Source of the DNA: Lewinellaceae bacterium
Lineage (GTDB): Bacteria > Bacteroidota > Bacteroidia > Chitinophagales > Saprospiraceae
Reading direction: 5' to 3'
Length of the DNA stretch: 64,000 bases
Assembly: GCA_020636355.1 (NCBI GenBank)
Contig: JACJYB010000009.1
Span: 1 to 64,000 of the forward strand
The position numbers were made by a program, and so were the translations under genes. Each line of letters begins with the position of its first letter. Position 1 is the stretch's first letter. The notes under the pieces were generated by a model. That model made no database searches. It worked only from the letters and a program-made list of their open reading frames with translations, and was not told the DNA's origin. Of this stretch, positions 35,588 to 46,100 are shown piece by piece.

Positions 35588-36235
35588 TTAGTTATTTGCC
35601 AGGGATTGGACGGAAGTGCGAAGCCTATCAAACGAGGTTAAAAAACTTTTCTGAATGATCGGGTCCTGTACCCAACGGGGGTAAGGGCTTTCTTGCAGAG
35701 CCCGTACTTTGTAAATCACCACTAGTTGCCGGGTGTTTAATTTATGAATTTCCCACTGACCTTCGGTAGGAGACATCTCTTCGTACCCTTTGGGAAGCGA
35801 TTGGCTCATAGGAAGGCTTTTGAGGAAAATGTAGGTGGTCGTACCGGCTTCCTGCCTCCGATATTCCATTCGGTTCACTTTATTGGATATAGGCCAGGGA
35901 AATTCAAATCCCTGCACCGCAATCCAGCACATGGAATCCACGATGCTCACATGTTGAAATTCCAATCCCTGCATCCATTTTTTAATTAACCCTTCGTCTT
36001 TCAAATGATTGATCACATCTTCCCGGTTACCACTGACGGTAACATTGATTTTCATTTCCCTGAGTTTGGGGTCTTTTTTGGAAGGACGGTAGTAAATGGA
36101 AACACCATTTTTTTCCTGGGTGAGCTTCCAGTCATCATCTGATTCAACCGAAGTCACGGAGCCCACCGCCAAAATAAAAAGCAGGGGTAAGAATCGTTGG
36201 CGTGCCAATATGGAAAAAATACCCTGCATAGTCAT
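35588..36235 (-). CDS. START-domain (SRPBCC) exported protein
   Basis: A 215-aa protein with an N-terminal hydrophobic signal (about residues 12-28, FLPLLFILAVGSVTSV) and a START-type lipid-binding fold. The segments WKLTQEKNGVSIYYRP, FPWPISNKVNRMEYRR and YPRWVQDPIIQKSFL are characteristic of bacterial START proteins. A role in binding a hydrophobic ligand in the periplasm is likely. The start at 36235 is preferred, but 36280 and 36229 are also possible. Confidence 0.8.
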   Translation of the reverse strand: MTMQGIFSILARQRFLPLLFILAVGSVTSVESDDDWKLTQEKNGVSIYYRPSKKDPKLREMKINVTVSGNREDVINHLKDEGLIKKWMQGLEFQHVSIVDSMCWIAVQGFEFPWPISNKVNRMEYRRQEAGTTTYIFLKSLPMSQSLPKGYEEMSPTEGQWEIHKLNTRQLVVIYKVRALQESPYPRWVQDPIIQKSFLTSFDRLRTSVQSLANN

Positions 36236-36339
36236 TTTAGTAAGCGATGCTTTTATAACGCATTTACCCCTATAAATCATGCAAAAACGTTTCCCAATTT
36301 TCAGGGAATAGGTGCTTTCAGGTTAAAAAGGGCAGCTCA

Positions 36340-37386
36340 CTAGCCAACTTTGATGCTTTTTTCATCGGTGGGATGTGTCAGTTCTCCAATGGCATTAGCC
36401 GGGATGCCATGAGCAAGTAACTGTGCTTCAAACGCTTGCCGGTGTTGCGATTCTACGGCAATGAGCAGACCGCCGCTGGTTTGCGGATCGGCAATGACCT
36501 TGTAGGTTTCTGGTTCTTTGAGGGAGATCTTATGCCCATAGGAAGCCCAATTGCGATTGGTACCACCGGGAAGGCAACCGAGAGCGATGTATTTTGGCAC
36601 AAAGTCAAATACCGGAATCTGATGATAATGCAGCGTGGCACCGGTATTACTGCCTTCACAAATCTCCAGTAAATGTCCTCCCAGCCCAAAACCGGTGACA
36701 TCCGTGATGGCATGCACATAGGGCAATTCGGCAAGGGATTGTCCTATTTTATTAAGGGTAAGCATGGACTGCTTAGCCAAAGCAAGATCTTCCTGATCAG
36801 CCAGTTTTTTCTTTTGAGCCGTGGTGACCATACCTATGCCGAGCGGCTTGGTCAGGTACAACAGATCACCCGGTTGACCTGTACAGTTTTTTTTCACCTG
36901 GGATACCGGCACGCGACCGGTTACGGCCAAACCAAATATGGGTTCCGGAGCGTCGATGCTATGGCCGCCGGCCAGGGAGATGCCAGCATCGTGGCATACT
37001 TTCCGGCCGCCCCGCAATACCTCTCCGGCAACGGCCGCAGGAATCTTATCGATTGGCCAGCCCAGGATAGCAATGGCGACAATGGGCGTACCTCCCATGG
37101 CATAGATATCGCTGATGGCGTTGGTGGCAGCGATGGCTCCAAAATCGAAAGGGTCGTCAACAATGGGCATGAAAAAATCCGTAGTACTGATGATGGCGGT
37201 TGTTCCATCGAGGTCAACCACTGCTGCATCGTCCTTGGTATCATGACCTACCAGGAGATTGGAGAACACTGGATTCGCATCCGGGCTCTGCAAAATGTCG
37301 GCAAGTACTCCGGGCGATAATTTGCAACCGCAACCGGCGCCATGGCTGTATTCCGTGAGATTAATGTTTAAGACTTCGGGTGCCAT
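36340..37386 (-). CDS. selD: Selenide, water dikinase
   Basis: A 348-aa SelD that makes selenophosphate from selenide and ATP. The N-terminal active site SHGAGCGCK is intact, with C19 and K22 matching C17 and K20 of the E. coli enzyme. Here it is a plain cysteine, not selenocysteine. GHDTKDDAAVVDLD and the FGLGGHLLEI and ADPQTSGGLL regions complete the PurM-like fold. Its first 19 bp overlap the end of mnmH, so both are in one operon dedicated to tRNA selenouridine. No selA or selB is nearby. Confidence 0.97.
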   Translation of the reverse strand: MAPEVLNINLTEYSHGAGCGCKLSPGVLADILQSPDANPVFSNLLVGHDTKDDAAVVDLDGTTAIISTTDFFMPIVDDPFDFGAIAATNAISDIYAMGGTPIVAIAILGWPIDKIPAAVAGEVLRGGRKVCHDAGISLAGGHSIDAPEPIFGLAVTGRVPVSQVKKNCTGQPGDLLYLTKPLGIGMVTTAQKKKLADQEDLALAKQSMLTLNKIGQSLAELPYVHAITDVTGFGLGGHLLEICEGSNTGATLHYHQIPVFDFVPKYIALGCLPGGTNRNWASYGHKISLKEPETYKVIADPQTSGGLLIAVESQHRQAFEAQLLAHGIPANAIGELTHPTDEKSIKVG

Positions 37387-38387
37387 CGTGCTAATTCTTG
37401 GGCCAAGTTAGGGATTTCGGCCATAGGTATCTGGTAATGTTTCTGGATCAGTTTTGATTTTCGCTGGATGGATTTACGGTAACGGCTATCGTAATAGGTT
37501 AGTATCAACGAGGCAGCGGTCTTCAGGTCACCCGATTCGATAGCGGTAATTGCTTTCGTTGCTTTGTCATTTCCTAATTTCGGTTGAATGGAATGGGTGG
37601 CTGCAATCAATTGTGCTGCACTCAGTTCTCCATAGTCCTGTACTAAAAAATCAACCCTTTCGGCGGATTCTATTTCTACAAATACGTGGGGGCAATTGCT
37701 TTTTTGATCGTACAATGCATCCGGCAGACTCACCTGTCCGATGTGTTTGCTTTCGTCTTCAATCCAGATTGGGCGATTGAAATCCATCCCGATAAAAGCT
37801 TCATAGACCAGGTTCTGGAAGTGTTCCGTCGGAGGTTGTCCCGATGATTTCCGGTTGCCGAAACTGGAGCCCTGGTGATTAGCCAGGCCCTCCAGATCTA
37901 TTACCTGCGCACCTTCTTCCCGCATCAGGTGCAGCAGTCTGGTTTTTTGACTCCCGGTGTAACCCGTCAGGACCACGATGGGTAGTTTTTGATCAAAAAA
38001 CTGGAGGACTGCGCGGCGGTAAGTTTTATATCCGCCTTCCAAAACCACGGTTTCCAGGCCATAGCGCTCGAAGAGCCAGGCCATGGATTCGGATCGCATG
38101 CCTCCCCGCCAGCAATAGAGCGCCAGTTGGGTTGATTCAAGTGCCGCAGCTTTTTCAATAAACTGACGCATTTTAGGTCCGATGATATCTAGACCTCGCT
38201 TGATGGCTTCCGGTTTTCCTTCCTGTTTATAAAGAGTGCCGATTTCTGCACGCTCTTCGTTTGAGAATAAGGGAAACGAAATTGCTCCTGGTAAATGTCC
38301 TGTTTCGAATTCAGCAGGTGACCGAACATCGAGGAGAGGGAGCTCCTGCGCTTCACGAATAAATTCGGTCAGATGGTACTTTTTCAC
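37368..38387 (-). CDS. mnmH: tRNA 2-selenouridine synthase
   Basis: A 339-aa SelU/MnmH. An N-terminal rhodanese domain holds the active cysteine C92 in YCWRGGMRSE, and a P-loop domain follows with GYTGSQKT (residues 142-149). The enzyme geranylates and then selenates 2-thiouridine at wobble position 34 of Lys, Glu and Gln tRNAs, using selenophosphate from SelD. The start is a GTG at 38387 (VKKYHLTEF), matching the family start; a longer frame to 38522 runs through the promoter region shared with the divergent lipoprotein. selD follows with a 19-bp overlap. Confidence 0.95.
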   Translation of the reverse strand: MKKYHLTEFIREAQELPLLDVRSPAEFETGHLPGAISFPLFSNEERAEIGTLYKQEGKPEAIKRGLDIIGPKMRQFIEKAAALESTQLALYCWRGGMRSESMAWLFERYGLETVVLEGGYKTYRRAVLQFFDQKLPIVVLTGYTGSQKTRLLHLMREEGAQVIDLEGLANHQGSSFGNRKSSGQPPTEHFQNLVYEAFIGMDFNRPIWIEDESKHIGQVSLPDALYDQKSNCPHVFVEIESAERVDFLVQDYGELSAAQLIAATHSIQPKLGNDKATKAITAIESGDLKTAASLILTYYDSRYRKSIQRKSKLIQKHYQIPMAEIPNLAQELARWHPKS

Positions 38388-38527
38388 ATTTTTAGATCCT
38401 AGGGAGTCAAAGGTAGTAATCAGATTGTTGATCCGGATGACGGTATGGTGACAAAAGCTACTCTGGCATGATGGTTGATTGTATTTTAATTCAAGTAATA
38501 CATCCGGAACCAACAAAAACAATTCAC

Positions 38528-38908
38528 ATGCAAAAGACCGTATTCCTCACAATGCTAGCCATAGCTGTTTCATGGGTTAGCTGTAAAAAAGACAACGTAA
38601 GTAAAGGGTGTACCCAGGAAGATTTTATCGGTGTCTATTCCGGTACGGAAAGCTGCCAGGGCTCCGATGATAAAAGCACTACCTATGAGATAAAAAAACA
38701 GGGAAGTGACCTGGTGATGATCGATGGCGATGGGAACAATTTTGACATTACCACAGATGACTGCAAATTAACAGTTCCCAGTGTTGACCTGATTCTTGTT
38801 GAATTTTCAGGAGATGGCAGTCTTAATGGAAAAGAATTGACCGTCAACCTGAATCTTGGTGCATTAGGCTTTACTACAAAATGTGTCTTTAAGGGTAATA
38901 AGTCCTAG
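38528..38908 (+). CDS. Small lipoprotein of unknown function
   Basis: A 126-aa lipoprotein whose signal ends SWVSCKK. The mature part has four more cysteines (in GCTQ, ESCQG, DDCKL and TKCVF) that could form two disulfides, and a beta-rich pattern with DGDGNNFDIT. Small proteins of this type occur in many Saprospiria-like genomes, but no function is known. It diverges from mnmH. Confidence 0.65.
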   Translation: MQKTVFLTMLAIAVSWVSCKKDNVSKGCTQEDFIGVYSGTESCQGSDDKSTTYEIKKQGSDLVMIDGDGNNFDITTDDCKLTVPSVDLILVEFSGDGSLNGKELTVNLNLGALGFTTKCVFKGNKS

Positions 38909-38992
38909 GGCTGGGTAATATTTAACTGATTTTTGGTTTATACTCACGGACCAGGTGCACAAAAATAAACACCTCAACACCTATCGCACCCC

Positions 38993-40741
38993 TCATTCCC
39001 CAAACCGGTAGTCGATTACTACACCATCCGCCAAAAGGCGGTGCCCCTCCTGGGTTAGTTTTGCCCCTGCTGGAATTAAGACCAGTACAGCAGCTGCATC
39101 CGGATCAAGGGTTACCGAAGTGGATACCGTAGCCTGACTGATGATTATTTTCCTTCTCACCGCATCGTAAACATCGACGGGCTGGCTTCCTACTGCGAGC
39201 ATGACCTCCTTCGCTTCCTCATAAGGGTTGTAGTATAGGAAGGTGGGATAGGCTTTGCCCTTGGGATACAGGTCAGTGGCCAGACAGTTAAGCTGCAGGA
39301 TCTTTTCCACATTGGTTGCCCGGATGATCGCGCCATACACACCGACATGACTGGAACCATAAATGGAAAACATCGTCTCGGGAGGGTTACCAGGAGCCCA
39401 CAGGGGACCGTCACCTTGGGCAACCGGCGTTTTGCCTTCCAGCCCCGGATAAGTAGAATGATGGATCAGGCCTTCATACCCGATCAGGTTTTTCGTAATG
39501 GCCTTATGATCCGGGACTGCTTGTAAAGAGTCCGGAATGTTATAGGCATAGCATAGCCGGGCTGCATTGGAAGCATTGAGCAGCCATTTACCTACCGTAT
39601 GGGCATAGCGCTGATCGTACCTTACCAGGGGTACCAATGGCCAGGCCAGGTCAAAGGTATTCATCAAAAAACCGTACCCGCCCCGGTCGATGGTACTACC
39701 GACCAGTCCGTAGGCATCATAATTCCCCCAGTGTCCGTTGACGACTCCCCAGCCTTCCCGGTTCGTGGCAGTCCCGTCAAAGGTCCAGTCGAGCAGGATG
39801 GTCGGGTCGTAATCCATGCCTTCCTCGGCATTCATCCGCGCTGCCGTGTAAGCTCCAAAAGGCATCAGGATCTCCCAGAACCGACTATCTTTCTGGCTGT
39901 AGATAACCGATAGGGCATGCTTGGCAGCTTCAAGATATCGATCGTCTCCGTATTTGATGTATGCGTTGTAAAGCAGGTACGCAAAGCCTGCCGCAGCATC
40001 CTCCTGAGGAGGAATGTGATTGGTGCCCGGCTGCATTTGGCCAAAATCGAAATAGGAGTAGCTGTAATTGTTTCCCATGACCGAGTCCGCTTTGTAAAAC
40101 TGATCGGCTATGGTTCGCTGCAGCTCACGGAAACCGGGAGTTTCAGGGTAATGGTAAGCGACGGCATAGAAAAGGACATTGTTAAAGACATCGTACCAGA
40201 AATCATTGCCGTAACCGCCGCCCACATGAGCTGATTTGTTGGTAAAATTCATGATGATGTTCCACCCATTGGCTCGGTTAAAGTAATTCCGTGTTGCCGA
40301 TACATAGTTACGCCCGTCCTGGTTTGACTTGTCGATACCGACCAGGGTGGAACCGTTGATGGAACCCAGCATGCAGATGGCTTCGTGAGCTTCGCCATTA
40401 TTTTTATCCGGCCCCTGACGAACATCGCCCACGGCAGTGTATAAACCATACGCTACTTCCGGGAAATTGCGTTCGGCGTGGTCGGTCCATATAAATGGTT
40501 GATATGGGCCGCTGGTGGTGGTATCATAAAGGTAGGCATCCAGATCCCGGGCTTTTTGATACCAGTCTTCTGATTGGTATGGTTCCGGCGCATTAGGCAT
40601 TTGTGCCACACGGTCCAGGTCTACTTGCTGGACAGGTTTACTGAATGTGGATTCCAGAAGCCCCGGAGCCTCGCATCCCCAGATGTATGCGAAGCCAACC
40701 AAAGCGATCAGTTTATGGAGATGGTTGCGTTTGCGATTCAT
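38993..40741 (-). CDS. PUL lipoprotein with helical-barrel (glycosidase-like) domain, paralogue of the 1033-aa protein
   Basis: A 582-aa lipoprotein (signal ending IWGC, C23). The whole mature part aligns by eye with residues 20-560 of the 1033-aa protein at 47381-50482. Shared blocks include LVGIDKSNQDGRNYV versus LAGIDKSNQNGNNWV, YFNRANGWNI, GNDFWYDVFNNVLFY and the segment starting PFGAYTAARMNAE. Alternating helices with GxYG-like turns suggest an (alpha/alpha)6 toroid, followed by a beta domain (PTFLYYNPYEEAKEVML, VDVYDAVRRKII). I do not recognise a CAZy family. As the last gene of the PUL operon, 3 bp after the MFS gene, it is probably a surface enzyme or lyase for the locus's glycan. Confidence 0.7.
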   Translation of the reverse strand: MNRKRNHLHKLIALVGFAYIWGCEAPGLLESTFSKPVQQVDLDRVAQMPNAPEPYQSEDWYQKARDLDAYLYDTTTSGPYQPFIWTDHAERNFPEVAYGLYTAVGDVRQGPDKNNGEAHEAICMLGSINGSTLVGIDKSNQDGRNYVSATRNYFNRANGWNIIMNFTNKSAHVGGGYGNDFWYDVFNNVLFYAVAYHYPETPGFRELQRTIADQFYKADSVMGNNYSYSYFDFGQMQPGTNHIPPQEDAAAGFAYLLYNAYIKYGDDRYLEAAKHALSVIYSQKDSRFWEILMPFGAYTAARMNAEEGMDYDPTILLDWTFDGTATNREGWGVVNGHWGNYDAYGLVGSTIDRGGYGFLMNTFDLAWPLVPLVRYDQRYAHTVGKWLLNASNAARLCYAYNIPDSLQAVPDHKAITKNLIGYEGLIHHSTYPGLEGKTPVAQGDGPLWAPGNPPETMFSIYGSSHVGVYGAIIRATNVEKILQLNCLATDLYPKGKAYPTFLYYNPYEEAKEVMLAVGSQPVDVYDAVRRKIIISQATVSTSVTLDPDAAAVLVLIPAGAKLTQEGHRLLADGVVIDYRFGE

Positions 40742-40744
40742 GGT

Positions 40745-42016
40745 TTAATCTTGTTTAGGGTCAGGAGTTAAGGCTTCCAGTTTGGCGGTGTCCCGGAGTA
40801 CATTCCGGGCCACAAATACCGAGGTGAATTGGATCAGTGCAATGACCAGTAATGCATACCGGAGGGCAATGGTGTCGCTGACATACCAGGCCAGGAGAAT
40901 GAACAGGCCACATCCGAAAAGGCGACCGATATAAAGTCCTAATTCGTGGTTGAAGATGTAGGTGAATTCGTTGCGTTGCTCCCATTTGGCCAGCACATCG
41001 ATTACCTTAAGCTGGATCGGGAAATAAGCCAGGTCCAGGAGAGGACGGGCAAACAAAAGACACAACACAAATAGTAATACCCCGAGGGCTGAATACAGGG
41101 AGGCATTAAATAACGCCCCGACTACAAATAGCGCCAGACCACTTGCGAATATTGGAATACGGTGTTCGGGTTTGGTGACTCTGCCCAGCAAATAAAGCAA
41201 GAGTGCTGATAGCAGGGCGGCAATCGACTGGATCACTCCAAGCGCTCCTTCTTCACCGACCAGTTTCATGATCAGCATGACCGGGGCCGTGACAATATAC
41301 CCCTGAGCAATGCCCTTGAGGGATGCAAGCCCCAGCATTTTATACCAGAGCTTATGAAATTTGAAATAGAGGAAGCGACTGCGGGGCGGGTTTTGAAATC
41401 CTCCGCGGTGGACCAGAATGGAAGCAAGCAAGGTTATCGCAAACACCACACCGGTCAGAATGTAATAAGCCACATTCACCTTTCCCTGAAACCAATGGTA
41501 CGAATCGGTAGCAGCAATAAAAGATCCGGCAAGAAATGGAATGACAATCGCTGCGATGGTGTAGAAAAAGGTTTCTACCCCGTAATAGTAATTCCGGCTT
41601 TGATCCTTGGTGGTGTTAAGAGCCAGAAAATCCCGGTTTGCCCAGAAAAAACCATAGGATAAACCCATGATCAGACCTGCGAAAAAGATGCCGGTACCGT
41701 TCAACTCACGTAAGGTCATCATGGCAGTCATGGAAACACCGCTAAGCAGCATGCCCAACGAATAAAGACGGGCGATCGGAACGCGTTTTAGCAACAAACC
41801 ATTGATCATAAAGGTGAGTGGAATCCCCGTGTATTGCGCCAGTTGAAAAAGGACAACCAATCCCACATCCTGGGAATTGCGCATGATGTAGGCGCCTATG
41901 AACAATTCTATGATAGGCAGCACGAGGGCATACAATAAATTGGTCAGCAGGAGAACCCGCATTGAAAGAGGGTGACTTGAGAAGAAGGTCCATTCGGTGC
42001 GGATCTTTGCTAGCAT
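40745..42016 (-). CDS. MFS transporter of the PUL
   Basis: A 423-aa permease with about twelve transmembrane helices. It starts at MLAKIRTEWTFF (ATG at 42016); a longer open frame reaches 42316 inside the GH130 gene and is not used. MFS signatures are weak, as in sugar permeases of Bacteroidota PULs; the GLSYGFFWANRDFLAL segment lies near helix 4-5. It probably imports the mono- or disaccharide released outside, for processing by the GH130 enzyme encoded just upstream. Confidence 0.82.
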   Translation of the reverse strand: MLAKIRTEWTFFSSHPLSMRVLLLTNLLYALVLPIIELFIGAYIMRNSQDVGLVVLFQLAQYTGIPLTFMINGLLLKRVPIARLYSLGMLLSGVSMTAMMTLRELNGTGIFFAGLIMGLSYGFFWANRDFLALNTTKDQSRNYYYGVETFFYTIAAIVIPFLAGSFIAATDSYHWFQGKVNVAYYILTGVVFAITLLASILVHRGGFQNPPRSRFLYFKFHKLWYKMLGLASLKGIAQGYIVTAPVMLIMKLVGEEGALGVIQSIAALLSALLLYLLGRVTKPEHRIPIFASGLALFVVGALFNASLYSALGVLLFVLCLLFARPLLDLAYFPIQLKVIDVLAKWEQRNEFTYIFNHELGLYIGRLFGCGLFILLAWYVSDTIALRYALLVIALIQFTSVFVARNVLRDTAKLEALTPDPKQD

Positions 42017-42036
42017 CTGATCTGTTTTTCGGTTGA

Positions 42037-43113
42037 TTATTTTAAAGAATCCAGGATCTCCCGGATGGAGAAAGTTGCGCCGCAAATTACGGTATCGGAA
42101 GCTCCATAATACATCGTTAACAGGTCGCCTTCCGCAATATGGCCATTGGTGAATACCACATTGCCAAAAAAGCCTTTTTGTTCGTAATCCATATCCGGAG
42201 TCATGATAGGTAGACGGGATCTTGCCAGCACCCGGTATGGCTGATTGGCATCCAGCAACAATGCACCCAGACAGTACCGGTGGTGCTTGTCTGCTCCGTG
42301 ATAGATTTCCAGCCATCCTTCGCTGGTCTTAACAGGCGCTGCGCCGGCGCCGACACGGGCTTCGTCCCACTGACCGGCTCGGGTCCGTGCGATGCAACGG
42401 TGATTGCCCCAGTGGACAAGGTCAGGGGATTCGGCCATCCAGATGAAATTACCCCCAAGGTCGATCCCGGAGGGCCGGTGCAGGCAATGGTGAAGACCAT
42501 TTACCGGTTCGCCAAAAATAGCGCAATCTTTGTTGTGTGGTGGCATAATGAGCCCTAACCGCTCAAAGTGAACCCAGTCGGTCGTTCGCATACACCCGAC
42601 GGCAACCCCATTTTCAGAGACCGCGGTGTAGGTTAGCAGAAATTGATCCCCCATGGTGGTCACCCGGCAATCTTCAATGCCAAAGGTTTCATGAACTCCG
42701 TGGGGAAAGATGATCGACGGCCGGTCATCCGGTTCATTAAAATGAACGCCATCCGAAGAGCAGAATAAACGAAGGTGTGAAAGGGTTGTCAGGTAAAAGC
42801 TGGAACCGACGCGAATGATCCGGGGGTCGGACAGGTCCAGATCCGGATGGTCCCGGCGGTATCGTTTGACGATCAAATGTTCAGAATCTTCTAACACGGG
42901 AAAAGATATCCAGTCGTTTTCCTGCTTTGGTCGTTCCGCCACCCGTACCAATAGCCAGGTTTTACCGGCGTATGAAAATACACCCGGGTTTAAAATGCAT
43001 TCCACCTCCATGTCTTCACGGCTGGGACGAACCTGGCTGGGTGTCAGAATAGGGTTTTCCGGAAAACGATTGGCCAGGGTGGATGCCTTGGACGCATGAT
43101 GTTTCGATATCAT
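42037..43113 (-). CDS. GH130 family glycoside phosphorylase/hydrolase
   Basis: A 358-aa five-bladed beta-propeller enzyme of GH130, cytoplasmic (no signal). Recognisable segments are FPENPILTP at the N-terminus, the catalytic-Asp region ETFGIEDCRVTTMG, YTAVSENGVAVG and the phosphate or substrate region FGEPVNGLHHCLHRPSG. GH130 members mostly cleave beta-mannosides by phosphorolysis; some are hydrolases. In place of the usual EDPR this protein has EDCR. It lies between the five-LamG gene and the MFS gene, so it probably acts on the imported oligosaccharide and suggests mannose in the PUL substrate. Confidence 0.82.
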   Translation of the reverse strand: MISKHHASKASTLANRFPENPILTPSQVRPSREDMEVECILNPGVFSYAGKTWLLVRVAERPKQENDWISFPVLEDSEHLIVKRYRRDHPDLDLSDPRIIRVGSSFYLTTLSHLRLFCSSDGVHFNEPDDRPSIIFPHGVHETFGIEDCRVTTMGDQFLLTYTAVSENGVAVGCMRTTDWVHFERLGLIMPPHNKDCAIFGEPVNGLHHCLHRPSGIDLGGNFIWMAESPDLVHWGNHRCIARTRAGQWDEARVGAGAAPVKTSEGWLEIYHGADKHHRYCLGALLLDANQPYRVLARSRLPIMTPDMDYEQKGFFGNVVFTNGHIAEGDLLTMYYGASDTVICGATFSIREILDSLK

Positions 43114-43190
43114 GGTGACCGTTAAGTTTCTGGTGCAATGAAAAAATGGGCATTCCGGAATCAGTTATCCGGAATGCCCTATGGAATGAC

Positions 43191-46100
43191 TTATTGTTTG
43201 ACAAAACGCAATGATCCCAGATTTTTACCACCCAGTACAAAGTTCACATAATAGGAACCCTGTGGCAGTTTTGAGGCATCAATGGTGAGATCGTTGTTTC
43301 CGTATCCGGTTTGCGTGCGGGAGGAAGAAACTTCCATTCCCTGTGCATTAAATACACGGACCAGTAGCGACTGATTGGTTGTGAAATGGTGCCGAATCTG
43401 TAATGAGCTGGTGGTAGGATTCGGGTAAACCAATTCAATGTATTTGTTGAGTACCGCATTGTAACGTGGAACCGAAGTGGTTCCATTAGCATACAGGCTG
43501 GCTATCTCTTCGCCGGTCAACGCTTTATTGTAAATCTTCACTTCGTCCAGTGCTCCCTGGAAATACTGACCTCCTTCAATGGGGTTGCTTCCCATACAGA
43601 AGGGGCGATCGGTGCTGTTCAGCGTTCCGGCTGCAGGCTTGCGGTTCACTTCCTGTCCATCGATGTAAATGATGTCATCGGTACCATCATGAACCATGGT
43701 GACAAACCACCAGTAACCCACAATCAATTCGTTGCCATCCTTGCTGTCCATATCGGAGATGGCGTTATCAAATTGACTGTTTTTACTGTTGGTGGTCCAA
43801 ACGATACGCAGGTGCTGAGGCAAAGAAATTTTCCAGCGCTGATCCCAGTGGCCGAAGTCAAGCACATAGGCTTCTGCGTCGGAAACATTCTGACCATCTA
43901 CCCGGATCCAGAAGCTTACGGTGGCGTAATCAGACAACAGTTGTACGGCATTCGCTGCAAGGACCGAATCCTGATCTCCGTCAAAGACGATAGCCTGACC
44001 GCCGGCGCGTAACCGGTCGGTGACTGTTTGGAAGGTGGGGTCACCGCCGATGACTCCGTGATTGGCATAAGGTGTTGCGTCGTCTGCATTTCCTTCAAAA
44101 GGATAATAAGCTACCAAACCATCCTCTCCGGTATCAAACTCAGCAATTGTGCTAATGGTAATATCAGCTACCTCCGAAATGTTACCTGCAAGGTCGAAAG
44201 CATAAACTTCAAAGAAGTAAGGCGTTTCGGCATCCAGATCTGAAACGAGGATCGAGGTTTTACCCGCTCCGACTGTATCCACAAGCGTGCCATCCACGTA
44301 GACCACATATCCGGCAACGGCACGGTTGTCGGTTGAGGCTTCCCAGGATAACAATACGGAGTGAGCGCCCGGGTTTCCGGACAAATTACCTGGTGCAGAA
44401 GGTGCTATGGTATCCGGAGCCGCCTCCTGTCCAGTGGTAGCGATTACGGTACTCATTACAGATTCGTTGCCGGCTTCATCCACTGCAGTTACTCCGAAAG
44501 TAAATGTAGTCAGCTGCGGCAAGTCTGTGAGGGTCATGCCGGGTGAAGACACTGTACCCATTTTCACACTGTCACGGAATACATTATAACCGGTCACACC
44601 AACATTGTCAGTTGAAGGACTCCAGGTCAGTAGAACGGTCGTATTTTGCACACCTGCAACCAGATCCAATGGAGCCGAGGGAGCGATAGAATCGGTTACC
44701 TCCGGTGCTGCCGACTGGGCTGCATATAAAGCGGCAACCTCTTCGTCGGTCAGTGCGATGCTGTAAATCTGGATGTCATCCAGGGAACCATTGAAGTAGG
44801 ACCCGCCATCGATCGGGTTGTAGCCGATACCCAATGGATAGGTCGTCGAGTTCAGATTACCGGTAACGTCTTTTTCGTTGGCTTTGGCGCCATTGATGAA
44901 AATCTTGTCTTTCGCGCCATCATGTACCATGACGACCTGGTACCAGCTACCCGGGACCAGTGCATTACCATCACCCGAGTCCATATCGGAGATGCCACTT
45001 TCATTGTTGGTGGTCCACACCGGCTTACCATGGGCTGGTAGCGATATTTTCCAACGCTCTTGCCACCCGCCAAAGCTTAGAAGAAATGCTTCTCCCTGTT
45101 CCGGAAGTGCTTTGGCATTAATCCAGAAACTGACGGTGGCCAGATCAGAATTCAATTGGGGTGAATTGGCAGCGGTCGCTTCGCTGGAAGCTCCATCAAA
45201 AACAAGCGCATGGTTGGACCGGTTGAAACGATCTTTACCAAACTGGGCTCCACTGATGGTAGCCGGGTTCGCGTAGACGGAGGCATCCTTGCCGGAACCA
45301 TTGAAACCGTAATCAGCAACCAGCGTGTCTGAATAAGTGGGCTCTATAGACTGCATGCCATACAATGCGGCAATTTCCTCCGCGGTCAGTGCACGATTGA
45401 ACAACTGAATGTCATCCAGTGCACCATTGAAATAATTTCCGCCATCGATGGGGTTATAACCGACACCAAATGGATATTTGGTTGCATTCAGGCTGCCCAC
45501 CACATCTTTTTCATTGGCCAAATTACCATTCATGTAAATCAAATCTTTGGCACCATCATGAACCATCGCAACGTGCATCCAGGTACCGGGTACGAGTTCA
45601 TTGCCATCGCCGGAGTCCATATCGGAAATACCGTTTTCATAATTGGTTGTGAACACCGGTTTGCCATGAGACGGGAGCGATATTTTCCAACGTTCCTGCC
45701 AGCCACCATTAGACAGCAGGTAGGCTTCTCCCTGGGCGGGAAGTTCCGTTACATTGACCCAAAAACTGATGGTGGCGGTTGCTGAGTTCAATGCCGGCGA
45801 ATTAGCGGCAGTCATGCTTGATCCAACACCGTCAAAATCATAGGCATGTCCGCCATAATTGAAGCGGTCAGCGGTCAACGATGCGCCGTCATTCGTCAAG
45901 TCGTTAACATATTGAGAACCATCACTGGTATTCCCGGTAAAATTGTATTGGGCTACGAGATCCGCATCGGTGGCCGGATTGGCTGACATGGTGGTGTAAA
46001 GCTCCTGGATAGCGGTATCACTGAGGGCAAAATTGTAAATCTGAATGTCATCAATTGCACCGTCGAAGTAGTTTCCGCCATCGATGGGATTGTATCCGAT

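Noticed and set aside
42017..42316. N-terminal extension of the MFS permease
   Set aside because: The extra 100 residues lie wholly in the GH130 gene in another frame and contain no membrane or family segment.
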